Below are positions 24,657-35,900 of a stretch of DNA of 64,000 nucleotides, one piece after another. This stretch comes from Rotaria sp. Silwood1. Lineage: Eukaryota; Rotifera; Eurotatoria; Philodinida; Philodinidae. Position 1 is the stretch's first letter, and every line of letters begins with the position of its first letter. Where the stretch lies: assembly GCA_905250075.1 (NCBI GenBank), contig CAJNOP010000045.1:601779-665778 (forward strand), written 5' to 3'. The notes beneath the pieces were generated by a model. That model saw only the letters and a list, made by a program, of their open reading frames with translations. It made no database searches and was not told the DNA's origin. A program made the translations under genes and the position numbers.

Positions 24657-24957
24657 AGTGCGGTGTGGATGTGGGTGCGGGTGTGAGTGTGCGTGTAGTG
24701 TTCTAAAAGAGATACCGACACCAACACCCACCCATCCACACCCACACCCACACCCACACTCACACCCACATCCACACCCATACCCACATCCACACCCATA
24801 CCCACACCCACACCCCACACCCACACATCCCACACCCACACCCACACCCACACCCACACCCACACCCACACCCACACCCACACACCCTCACACCCACACA
24901 CTCACACCAACACCCACACCCACACACCCACACCCACACACTCACACACCCACACCC
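24657..24957. repeat. Inverted telomere-type array A (TGTGGG arm, spacer, CCCACA arm)
   Basis: A short G-rich arm of TGTGGG-like units (24657-24699) is followed by the 20-base spacer TTCTAAAAGAGATACCGACA (24701-24720) and a long CCCACA arm to about 24957. The G-strand reads inward from the left and the C-strand follows, so the two arms face each other as in a telomere-telomere junction and can fold into a hairpin. The hexamer matches the bdelloid telomere repeat. The long His-Pro-Thr frames across it are artefacts of the repeat. Confidence 0.85.
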
Positions 24958-25357
24958 TCTTCTACCAATGCAAACAATGAAAACGTCAGTGAGAATGTAA
25001 TCTGGAATCATCGTGGGGCAAGAGAGTTAGCGTTACCTTCTGTTGTACCTGCTCTTCACACGTATGTAGTCAGAAGTGTAGCACAGGTAACGCCTAGAAG
25101 GACAATGCGAACAAATCATCAGTGATAGTGACTAGATTCAACAGCAACAGTTAGCAACAATCTTAAAAAGATGCCAAAGAAAGTGAAAACTGCTTAAACA
25201 AGTTAGCAAGTAGGAAAAGAAACGTAGTCGTTTTAATCGTGAAGATCTAAAAATGAATAGAAAATCAACCACTTCGAGTCTTCGTTTGATTAAGATCTAG
25301 AAAAGTGACATTCTGAACTCTAGTTTTTCTTTTTAAAACACAGAGCTTGTATGAGTT
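24958..25357. other. Spacer between array A and the TPR reading frame
   Basis: No gene is seen. It would be the 3' flank of the leftward ADP-ribosyltransferase/TPR gene. Confidence 0.4.
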
Positions 25358-26305
25358 TCAGTTGATTTGTGTTTGAGCCTGATGAAATTCAGCTTTTAAT
25401 TGTTTAACACATTCGCAACTTTGTAGTACACACGGGTGATCGGTGGGGTAGGCTTTAGACCAAAATTCATAGGACATTTTTGCGTGTTCTAATGCTTCTT
25501 TGAGTTTGCCTTGCTGATGATATGAATCCGACAGACAGAGACAAGTTCCTCCTAGTGTGTAATAATTTGGTGGACTTGTTTTGAGTTGAAGTTCAAGTGA
25601 GCTGCTGTAATATTCAATGGCTTTTACGTAATCACCTTGAACAAAGCTTAAATTACCCTCTATTTGTTGAAGCCGTACATGAAATGCAGTGACATAAGGG
25701 TGATCAACAGGTACAGCATTTGAACAGATTCTGAAAGCAATTCTCATATGTTCTACAGCTTCTTTCAGTTTATCTTGTTCTAAGAGTGCCAGAGACAGAT
25801 TGTAATAGGTTGGTGCAAATTCAAAATGATTTGGTGGAAGAGATTTCAGCTGAATTTGAAGAGTTTTGTTCAAATATTCAACGATTTTCTCATAGCTGCC
25901 TTGTTCCCAGCAAACTGCTGCGATGTTTTGGTAAGTGTTTGCAAGATTAGGATGGTTGGATGGCAGGACTTCGAGTCCAATCATTAGAGCTTTTTCGAAC
26001 ATCTCCAAAGCTTCTGCATATCGTTTCTGATGCATATAGGTGATTCCGATATTATTGTAGGAAGCTGCACGTACATATTGATTTGGTGCTGGCGCACTTA
26101 GCTCACTCTCGAATAATTTGTTGAGAAACTCCAGAGCTTTTTTCGAGTTACCTTGACTGGTGTACACCATTAAAAGATTGTTATATATTACGCTTACAGA
26201 AGAATTTGTTGCTGATGTATGCTTGAGTACGATTTCGAGTGCTTTTTCATAGTACATAATTGCTTTTTCTGGCTGACCCATATATCTGTAAACTAATCCA
26301 TGTTG
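25358..26305 (-). pseudogene. TPR-repeat tail of the ADP-ribosyltransferase gene, cut off by an in-frame TAA
   Basis: Beyond the TAA at 26306-26308 the same frame continues with QHGLVYRYMGQPEKAIMYYE and then about 305 further residues. These form roughly six tetratricopeptide repeats of about 42 residues in the kinesin-light-chain style (YNNIGITYMHQKRYAEALEM is typical). In rotifer ART proteins such repeats usually follow the catalytic domain and act as a protein-binding scaffold. The first ATG after the stop could start a separate product, but the eight codons before it already read as TPR, so one original protein is more likely. The repeats show no other stop, so the break looks recent, or is an allele or sequencing difference. 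Confidence 0.7.
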
Positions 26306-29294
26306 TTATTCACAAATTATGTGTTGCAACATGACCTTCAAAAGGTTATATAGCACCTGTTTTAACCTGTTATTTGAATAGTTGCAAAGTTTGTTATAAT
26401 AATGCGAAAGTGCTTCAAAGTGGACACCACTGGTTGACCAAATACCAAGTAGCCACAAATAGTACTCTTCGGCTTGAGCATATTTTCCCATTTTGAACAA
26501 CAAGTTTCCCCAGTCAATAATAGGACTTGATTCTATAATGTCTTTCCTCATGTGCTCTGTTAGCTGACGAAGTTCTTCATCTTCTTCATCAGTTAACTTC
26601 AATCTCACAGTCCATACACCTTTATCACCACTTAAATTGACTGACTGAATTCGGAAAACACTTCCCATTGTAAAGAGAATTTCCTGTTCATCCTGAAACT
26701 GGCTTTGTTCACTAACGTCGGTGAATGGTGTTTCATTTTCTTTAACGTCAATCTCAATCTCCAACACAACAGCGGCAGTATCTATGGAGTTCACTCCGGC
26801 GAAAATAGTGGCTACATTTTTATCTTTGGTGGTCGATAGGAAAGTTGTGGTCGACATGAAGCCGCCAATTTTATGTTTTAGATTTTCAAAATCCTCGAAA
26901 GGCATGAAGAAACCTCGGTACAGAGTTAGTCTCTGGGTGTTTTGATGATCAGTAAGCCATTGTGCATGTTGCTCTTCGATATGCTCGTGAAGATCTCGGA
27001 GGAAGAATCGCATTTTAAAGAGCACATCCACATCTTGCACTCTGAGGGCTTTGTTGAGCATTTTGTAGAGGAAGCAGTTTTTAGTGTACCATCCAATTGC
27101 TTTTTCTCGTGTGTACGTAGCTTCAAATTCATTAATATGACGTAACTCACTTGCATTATCGTTATATTGTTGTCGACAGAAGGAAACCATTTCTTCTGTG
27201 TCTGTCCTTATTCTGGGAAAGTCAAGCAGAAGTTCTTTCAAAATTTGTGCGTACATGAAAGAAGCTTCCTGTCGATGTATTTGTTCTGCCTCTTGATTAG
27301 TATTAGAGCTGCTCATTAGCTTAATTCCAGGTAAATAATTTGATGGCGAAGATGTATCTTTTCTCAGTTGTTCACAGATCAGTTTGATGTCGGTATAGAC
27401 ACCTTTTACTTTGGCTGTTGCTTCAGTCCACTTATCACGATTAGAGTTGTCTGAGCAGAAGACGTAGATTAATGCGATCTGTGGCACAGCATGAATAAGG
27501 GAAATGATTGTTTCTTTGCACGAATCAGAGATAATAAGAAACACTTTTTCGTCTTTAATATCTGTAATGTAGTCGACACACTCATCGGGATTATCAAAAG
27601 TTTCGAGACGATTAACAATCTTTCGAAATTCAACTGAAGCACTTTGGTTCTCTTCTGCCATAGTGATATTTGCGTCGAGCCAAACAACAGCAAAGTCTTC
27701 GTAATTTTGATGCTTTCGCCGAAGAAACGGTCCAGTGACATTCGTAGTGGTAAGTTCCGGCAAAGACTGCGCTGAAAGAGAGAAATGAACATTCAGTGTT
27801 AAAATGTAGATATTTTTCATTTCGAGAGAGGAACCGTCTTTGCCTTTTATCATTTTCAGATTACATGTGAAGTTTTTACGGTTCCTTCCCCTCTTTAAGG
27901 TTTCTGAAACAAGGCTCATTGACAAATTCTGAAACTTTCAAGGCAGATAGATATTGTAGTACATCAAAAGATGTGCTAGACTCAAGCTCGCATAATGCAT
28001 CCTTCTATGAAATATCGGGGGGTCACAAGCGCGTAGAATGATCTGGATTTTTTCCCTTTTTCTACGCGACACTTCGAGCCAAATGAGCCGAAAATTTTTT
28101 GCGGCAACCTGAGGCAAATCCAAGCGTATGTCTTTTTTGAAAATATTGTATCATTCGCTGAGGACAGCCAAAATACTTGAAACGCTATCAAAAACACGTT
28201 TTTTTGCTAGGGCAAATTTTGTAAAATTTATCAAAAATGAGCAAAATAATATTTTCAAAAAATCATGCGGTCTGCTTTCACCCAAATTGCCACAAAAAAT
28301 ATTTTAAGCCCAATTGGTCGAAGTGTCGCGTAGAAAAAGGGGAAAAACTTCCATATTTCTCTTCAAAAGTTGATTTTGAGAAAAATGCAAAACACAATGT
28401 AATTCAAGAGGAAAGCGCTGGTTGCATTCATGGCAGCCACTATATGGTCGCTTGGCTGCCAGTGATTGTCATCGATTGCCGTTAACTGCTGTTGATTCTC
28501 ATTGATTGCTGCTTAATAAGCATGGCAATCAATGGCAATCAATAGCAATCACGTGCTGCTATATTGTCACTTAATTTCCATTGATTGCCACTTGATTAGC
28601 AGTGGCAATTCAAGGCAATCAAAACAACCAAGAAATTAGTTTTTTCTCCTTGATGAATTTTCAATTTTCTCCCAAAATACTCATGGTTTGCCTCTTGACA
28701 TCAACATTTTATATAGGTTATCGACCATGGCGCATCCGATGAAGATGTTTTCAAAGCCAGATAGTGCTTTTAAAAATTGACCCCTAATGAGAAAAACTAC
28801 ACATTTTGACAGACACAGTTTTCTATTTTCGCTTATATTTGTCTTCTAGCTAAATAGAAAGGCATGCGGGTGTTAGAGAGGGACTGTAAGTGATGTCGCG
28901 GATAAGCTTGACTCATTCCAATTAAAAAGCCGGAAGACAAAGAGAGGGCAGAAAAGATCAAAAAGCGTGTTTTCGACATGAAGGTCTCGAAATATCCGAT
29001 CTTCAAAACTCAGACGAGGTGAAAAATTTTGGTTTTAGTGTAGATTGGTGCAGAAGACTTAGGAGTACTTATAGTAAAAAGAAATCTAAATTAAATAAAA
29101 ACAACTTTTTTCACCTTGGAAGGAGAAGCTGTCCTTAGCGAAAACCTGTGCATTATCAAGTTCTTACCAGTCACATTTTGAATTAACTTGCCGTGGTTAG
29201 CTTCATTTGGCTTTTCCGTAGAGTTTTCGATGGAGATTGTAGTCGCTACCTCGCCCTGTTTTTCTTCGACAATTGTTGATTCTACTCTGCTCAT
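26306..29294 (-). CDS. Mono-ADP-ribosyltransferase (R-S-E class) of rotifer type, two exons
   Basis: Exon 1 is 29294-29168 with a GTAAGA donor. Exon 2 is 27771-26306, entered through a CTCTCTTTCAG acceptor. Phases fit and give 530 residues. Residues about 60-200 form a conserved rotifer-type N-terminal domain (FLIISDSCKE, IYVFCSDN, KVKGVYTDI). The ART core follows: TLYRGF with the arginine near 328, FMSTTTFLSTT near 349, and DEQEILF with the E-x-E glutamates near 403. This is the R-S-E motif of arginine-specific mono-ADP-ribosyltransferases, which move ADP-ribose from NAD to proteins. All catalytic residues are present. No signal peptide is seen, so it is probably intracellular. The product ends at a TAA inside what should be its first TPR. 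The 1396-bp intron carries a foldback and other repeats. Confidence 0.75.
28049..28348. mobile_element. Foldback MITE in the ADP-ribosyltransferase intron
   Basis: The arms share CTACGCGACACTTCG and then align further inward (AAAATTTTTTGCGGCAA against AAAATATTTTTTGTGGCAA) over roughly 100 bases with mismatches. There is no coding frame. Boundaries are approximate. Confidence 0.65.
28460..28622. repeat. Cluster of TTGATTGCC / GGCAATCAA words
   Basis: About ten copies of the nonamer or near copies occur in both orientations within 160 bases, for example GGCAATCAATGGCAATCAA. Opposite copies can pair with each other. The cluster lies in the ADP-ribosyltransferase intron. Confidence 0.6.
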
Positions 29295-29701
29295 TTTTTC
29301 AGCTATGTTTTGGAATGAAAACGTGAGTTAGCTCTCAGGTGTTATACTAAAAATGCAGGCAACAGAACTCACCAGTGAACAGAGTATTGTTTTTTCTTGC
29401 TGTTCTGTGTAAGCGATCACTCAATCGTGCATATTATATGGTCACGATATTTTTCTTCCAAGAAAATATTTTTTCATTATAGGCAAACATTGAATGCCTT
29501 CTCTCGCTACTTACTGTCGTAATTGAGTCACTGTTAATGGGTCTCTTCCTTCAATTTCTTGTATACGTGGGAATACATGCGTATGTCTCACACGATGTTT
29601 AGTCGTAAGAAAAAAATAACTAAGAGAAGAACAACCACTCCAATGATAACATAAACATATACATAGGAATGAAAGGAGGCAGAGAAAAACAAAACACAGG
29701 A
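29295..29701. promoter_or_regulatory. Upstream region of the ADP-ribosyltransferase gene
   Basis: This is the sequence between the ATG at 29294 and telomere-type array B. It should hold the promoter. No specific element is identified. Confidence 0.35.
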
Positions 29702-30116
29702 TGTGCGGTGTGGGTGTGGGGTGTGGATGTGGGTCTGGGGTGTGGGTGTGTGGGTGTGGGGTGTGGGTGGGGTGTGGGTGTGAGTGTGGGTGTGGGGTGG
29801 GTGTGGGTGTGGGTGTGGGTGTGGGTGGGTGTGGGGTATCGGTGTGGGTGTGAGTGTGCGTGTTCTAAAAGAGATACCGACACCCACACCCATACCCACC
29901 CACCCACATCCATAGCCACAGCCACACCCACACTCCTACCCATATCCACCCACACCCACACCCACACCCCACACCCACACACACCCACACCCACACCAAC
30001 ACCCNNNNNNNNNNACACCCACACCCCACACCCACACACACCCACACCCACACCAACACCCACACCCCACACCCACACACACCCACACCAACACCCACAC
30101 CCCACACCCGCACCCT
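29702..30116. repeat. Inverted telomere-type array B, with an assembly gap of ten N
   Basis: The G-rich arm (29702-29861) is followed by the same TTCTAAAAGAGATACCGACA spacer as array A (29862-29881) and a C-rich arm to about 30116. Ten N at 30005-30014 mark an assembly gap inside the C-rich arm, and the sequence on both sides of the gap is nearly identical. The true array length is therefore unknown. Confidence 0.85.
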
Positions 30117-30118
30117 CA

Positions 30119-30640
30119 GTGTTGTTATTAGGGTGAAAAAAATTGGCTTAGTGTTGTTATTAGGATCACTTGGTTTTTGATCAATGCTAGACCCTCTCTC
30201 TTCAAGTTTTCTATCTCAATAAGTGGAAATTTATTCATTGTGAACCTTTAGATATAGATAGAGCTCATTACGCTCTACAAAAATGCCAATGGGACCTTTG
30301 CTTGGTTTTTGATCAGAAACCGTGAAAAATTTTTTTTTTCTCAAAAAGTACATTTTTGCTTGCATTTTATTAGTGTCGTTATTAAGGTCAAAAATTAGCT
30401 GACTGTTGTTATTAGGGAAATGGACCCTAATAACAGCAGACGCAGGTTGTTTTCGTATACCGCTGGGTTCTCTGCAACTACGTGTCAGAGAAAAATGGTT
30501 CTTATATCATTGGAAAGAGGACACTTCCAAGATCATGCATGTATAAAAATAGTTTGATTTGAGTGTAAAATAGCTATGCACCAAATCAAACAAGACATGT
30601 TATTTTTTTAGTGTCGTTATTAGGAACATTGACTGTAATG
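30119..30640. repeat. Non-coding stretch with repeated TGTYGTTATTAGG words and a 15-bp hairpin
   Basis: Direct copies occur near 30119, 30150, 30371, 30403 and 30609. An inverted copy at about 30423-30437 pairs with the one at 30402-30416 to form a stem of about 15 bp with one mismatch and a six-base loop. No coding frame is seen. Confidence 0.6.
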
Positions 30641-30767
30641 AATATCTTGAATACTTTCATCCGGTTTACATATATTAGAAGATACAAATTGTTTAATCAT
30701 TGCAAATGAAGGTGATACAAAACACAAGCGACAATCAGCGACATCTGTTGATACGTCTGTGACATCT

Positions 30768-30919
30768 ATATGTCGTGCCGAAGTTACACTGTTTGCCGAA
30801 GTTATAACTTCGACGGCAAATTTTGCCGAAGTTATAACTTCGGCACGACATATATATATGTCGCAGTAGAAATTAAAATGCAGTAGAATTTAAAATTCTA
30901 CTGCATTTTAATTTCTACT
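30768..30919. repeat. Nested palindromes
   Basis: Three structures lie side by side. The 20-bp perfect palindrome GCCGAAGTTATAACTTCGGC is at 30825-30844. Exact 19-bp inverted arms are at 30768-30786 and 30834-30852. A palindrome of two 27-base perfect arms around a single central A is at 30865-30919. An imperfect relative of the first lies at 30793-30820. The stretch has no coding content. Confidence 0.85.
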
Positions 30920-31013
30920 AGGGACATATACACTAGCAATAGCGTGGGCCAATAGACGCCATTTTGTCTGACTTCACTTCACATCACTGATATTTTGCCA
31001 AATATCATTATTA

Positions 31014-31608
31014 ACGGGTGATGCAAAAGTTCCCGGAAAAATGTCGCTCCATTTTTTATCGGCCACACCATAACATGTTTTCGAAAAATAAAAAAATACC
31101 TATCCAAAATCTACGTTGAAAGCACTATCTAACGGTATGTTCAAAAAATTTCTAGAATGTCTTGCCTTTCAGTAACAGCCACATCCTCAGATGACACTAA
31201 AATGGGCTACAGCTGTAAAAAGCCAGTCACAATGACTGCGGCAGAAGGAACCGATCTTTAAGCAATGCCATAGTATTTTCTACTAGATTCGTAGAGAATT
31301 AAACGACGAATGTAAGGGAAAACAGAACAACAATATATGATGGAACGCATAGGAGATATTTGAAAAATACGGAAGTATCGGTTTCTTCTGCCGGTATCAT
31401 TGTGGGTTGCTTTTTACAGTGTACATTTTAGTGTCATTTAAGGACGTGGCCTTTACTCAAAGGTAAGACATCATAGAAATTTTTCGAAAATACAATTAGA
31501 AAGTGCTTTCAACGTTGATTCTGAGTAGGTATTTTTTATTTTTACAAAACATGTTGTAGCCGATGAAAAATGAAGCGACATTTTTCCGAGAACTTTTGCA
31601 CCATCCGT
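31014..31608. mobile_element. TA-flanked MITE with long inverted repeats of about 230 bp
   Basis: Ends read ACGGGTGATGCAAAAGTTC on the left and the reverse complement of ACGGATGGTGCAAAAGTTC on the right. TA dinucleotides at 31012-31013 and 31609-31610 fit a Tc1/mariner-type target duplication. The arms stay alignable for about 230 bases each with scattered differences, leaving a short middle. It has no transposase and so is non-autonomous. Confidence 0.85.
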
Positions 31609-31716
31609 TATCAACTCAAAAACAATATCAATATGAATATCCAAATTTAAGATAAATTACCATTTATCAGTCCACGTGCAATAAGTCTCATCGAAGAATT
31701 ACATGAAAATTTACAA

Positions 31717-32654
31717 ATGTTGCCTGAAGAACAAGATCAACAACGTAAAAAATGTACACAACTATTGGATGATATAATTGAATCATTAACGGACAATTTA
31801 TTCGTAGCTGAAAATTCTATTCATGAGAAACAAATCGATGTCCTTTTGAATCAAACAAAATTGCACCTTAAAAAAATTAAAGAAAAATTTTTAACATCGT
31901 CATTAAATATTGAATCATTTAATGCCTTATTTAAGGAATTAACAGAATGTATTGAAGGTGTTTACAATATCATGTCACAGATATTCAAATATGTTTCTGT
32001 AATAGTTATTCTTTTTTATTTCAATTTACTATGTTCTTTTCTATACGATTTATTTAGAGCAATATTAATAAATTAACAACAAAAATTCAAACTCTATCTA
32101 CTCAAATGGATAATATTAAAACAACAAATACAAAATTACTTACAGATATTGAAGCAATGCAAAAGAAACAAAAAGAATTCCAAAAAAGAATTGAACAACT
32201 TGAACAACAAGAATTAAAAAGAATAAAAAAAGAAAAATATCGTGAACGACAAGTGTTGATCAGAGATTTATTTTCAATACCTAAAGATTGGTTATGTGAA
32301 GAACTGATACACAACAATCTCCCAGACACTGATGTGAAGATCTATTCAAAACGAGAAACTGATAGCAAGAAATTATTATCTGAATATCCATTATTATATT
32401 CAATTTTACAAAAGGTGTCCAAAGAATTCGAAATTGATCCGGTTCATATGTTGAATTATCTTAAAGAAAAAAAAGATCCAAATAAATCTTTTCATGTTAA
32501 TGCCGATCTTAAAAAATATGTTTATGAACATACAAATTATGATTTAAAACAATTTTTAGAAACAAAAGAAATGTACCCTCTTGATGAACAAGAGTACGTT
32601 ATATTACAACCGGTTTTTATAAACAGTTGTCGAACAATAAACAAGGATGGTTAA
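31717..32654 (+). CDS. Unrecognised coiled-coil protein, 5' end uncertain
   Basis: Two exons are clear: one ending at 31998 (donor TCT|GTAATA) and 32058-32654 (acceptor TTTATTTAG). The join is phase 0. From the first ATG at 31717 this gives 292 residues. The frame is open upstream to about 31648, right after the MITE that ends at 31608, so earlier coding sequence may have been lost or lie beyond the MITE. The middle is a long charged coiled coil (EAMQKKQKEFQKRIEQLEQQ). The C-terminal 110 residues are globular and unassigned. It stands in tandem just before the PARP1 pseudogene. No family is recognised, and it may be a non-functional remnant like its neighbour. Confidence 0.5.
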
Positions 32655-32949
32655 TTATAACTTAATACAAAAGATACATGAGATACATCAAGAACAAACA
32701 CAAGAGTTTTTTATTATATGAAAAAAATAAAAAAATAAAAGATAAAAAAAATTTTTTTCTCGGATGTATTAAAAATGAGTTTGTATGCTACATAAAATGA
32801 GAGTAATGTCCATAAGAAGGTAATCTGATTTGTGAATATCTTTGAAGACTATTTATAAATACAAAATCAACCATCAAAAATTGAAGAAAATAATGATTTA
32901 ACACCTGAACAAGATTAAATACAACAAAAAAAAGTTTATTGCCATTTCG

Positions 32950-35900
32950 TTTTCAGATTTAAATTTAGAGCTTTTTGTCTTGAGAAACAAAGTGAATTAC
33001 TTTAGAAGTATAAAGATGCTTTAAGCAAACAAGTACCAAATGACGTTTTAAAAGAATTACTTGAACATTATCAGCAAAAAATTCTTACTGAAAAATCACA
33101 TGTAAAATCACTTATTGCATTTTAAAATTATTTATCTTTTTTAAATTCAGTTAATTGATGCAATTGCAGATTGTATAGCATTTGGTCCATTAGAACATTG
33201 TCTAGAATGTTGAGGATTTCTTATTTTTAAATAAAAAATTACTTTCCTAGAAATGTTTTTTTATTGTTTATTTTAGTTATACATGTTATCGTTGTACAGG
33301 TCATGTTATAGAATGGACAAAATCTTTTTATTCAACAACAACACGAACAAGAAAAATGTTGGATATACCAGATGCTATTAAAACAGAATATGATGCTTTG
33401 CAAATATTTGTCTTTTTATTGACATTTTTCAAGTTTTGTTTTGTTTAGTAAATCATAGAAATATAAAAAACATGATCGAGTTTTAGCAAGAGTCATTGAA
33501 AAACAAGTTACTATTACTAAAGCACTCGATGTTTCAAGAGTTATTCAAGAGTAAGTTATTTTTAAAACTATTATTACATTAGAATATGATTTCGATTTTA
33601 AGAGAAGATCATTTTATCTGATCTTGATTTATCCAGTTGTTTAGACTTACGAAATAGAAGTGTTTCGTTTTGTCGTCATTTGTTGTTTGATAGTATTGAA
33701 AAAAGATTGTTTTTTTTTTAGACCAACATATTATCAGAATTTGCCACTTTCTAATTATGTTGTATCATCAACTGGTCGTTTATCAAGTTCTCTTGCAATT
33801 ATGCAAAAAGAAGTTGAACGATTAGGTGGAACATTTTCATAAAAAGTTGATGATACTATTCGAATTGTTATTAGTTCACAAGGTATTTTTTATGTTCATT
33901 TAAATTCTTTTATTCGATTTTGTTTTTTTTATAAAAAAGATGAAATTCAAAAAATGAGTGAAAAACTTCAAGTTCAAGCAGTAACTATTCACATTGTTTC
34001 AGAAGAATTTTTAAATGAAATAAAAAATGATCGTCCGTCAATAGTTATGGGAAAATGTAAAATTTCTAAATGAGGAATTTTATCACATATTCGACAACAA
34101 GCGAAAAAAGATCAAGAAGCAAACATAAAATCTGATCGACAATCATGTACAACAGCATCAACAAAATGTGATCGTATATTATTCATCAAGTAATTAAGTA
34201 TAAATTCAATTTTATTTTATTTTAAGCTCGATTAAACAAAACTGTACCAGATAAAATCAAATTAAAAATAAAAGATAGAGGTGCTGTTGATCCAGATTTA
34301 GGTTGAATTTTAAAAAAATCTATTTTATTTTTAAAGAACTGAAAGATACTTGTCATGTTCTTAAAGACACAGAAACAGGTGGAATATTTACTGCTGCTCT
34401 TGGTCTTGTCGATATCGCATGTGGCACAAATTCCTATTAGAAAATACGATCACTTGAATCTGATAATGGTTGTCAATAGTTTGTCTTTAGAGCATGATAA
34501 GTTTATTATTTATTTATTTTCTTCTAATTATATTTTTTAAATATTCATTCAAAAATACCAAATTCAGTTCAAGATATTTTTAAAATGATTTTTAATGTTG
34601 AAAATATGAAACAAGCTTTATTATCATTTGAAATTGATTTAACTAAAATGCCATTAGGAAAATTATCAAGAAATCAATTAGATAAAGCTTAGAAAGTTTT
34701 AACAGAATTACAAAATTTGATTACGAGTAAGGTTACAGCATCGAAAATAGCTATTATTGATTCCAGAACAAGCAATCCTAACTACCGGATTACGATCCGG
34801 ATATCGTCAGAATTCGACAAAATCCAACAGGATTCGGTCCGATTTTTTTACGAATCTGGTCGGATCCTAGGGTCAGAATCTGGTAGTTAGGATTCCGGCA
34901 ACTTTCGAAAGGATCTAGTCGGAATTATTTGAGGCTGATAGGATCCGATCGGGCGTGATTAACCTGGGGATACTAGTGATCGATGTAATACGCGTGAGTA
35001 TTCATAAACGCTAGTGATCAATTCTTTGTCTCGTTCGAATTAACTCATTTCTGGGATTTCTAGTACATTGAGCACTTCCTTAGAAAGAACTTATGAATAT
35101 ATGAGGTCGTACATTGGTGTTCGTTAAGGGGAAACTTTGTTTTATATGAAGAGCAATCTCGTACATGGAAATTGTATTCGGCAGAATTTTAGTCATAAAG
35201 TCTATGATCATGTTTCTTCACAGAAAGCAAAACATTAACGCTAAATTTTTTTCAACGGTAGTTTTATTTGATTTCTGTGCAGAGAAGGAAGATACTGCTT
35301 AACCGATTGATCTATTCAATGTATTTTGATCAATCTCGATTGAATCTATCTGTAAATGCAAAGCCACGTGTGTAAAAGTTTACCGATGTTCACATCGTTG
35401 AGATTTTTCTATCACGCTTATGGTCATCCAATTATAGATTCTTTCTCAGTATGTCTAGCCTCTCTATAGTCAATCTTAAAATTGTTGATTTCAACTCACC
35501 TCCTCTTCTGTTCTTAATTAACTCAGAATAAGTGTATTTGAGGTCAATTCTGAACATTGACATATATTCTACACAAAGTGAAGAGTTTTTGCATTAACTG
35601 TCAACTGATAATCCTGAAAGTTTGTTTTAATTCTAGTGATTCCACATGATTTTAGTCTAGCAAAACCATTATTACGTGATAATGTTGAATTAATAAAATT
35701 TAAAACTGAAATGATTGATAATTTATTTGAAATTGAAATAGCTTATTCAGTATTAGATGAATCATATAATACAATAGAAGGTACTAAACATCCAATAGAT
35801 GTTCATTCTAAAAAATTAAAATGTGCTCTTAAACCAGTTGATCATAATTCCGAAGAACTTAAACTTATTGAAAAATATATGCGATAAATGCTCATGTTAA

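Noticed and set aside
24599..25125. Open frames rich in His-Pro-Thr or Gly-Val-Trp across the TGTGGG arrays, here and at 29588-30136, 37429-37893, 38218-38697 and 41465-41879
   Set aside because: They are translations of a six-base repeat in whatever frame lacks stops and have no splice structure or family likeness.
26282..26308. A frameshift or a small intron between the ART and TPR frames
   Set aside because: The two frames are in register. The best intron would be 21 bp, or would break the frame. A plain nonsense codon fits.
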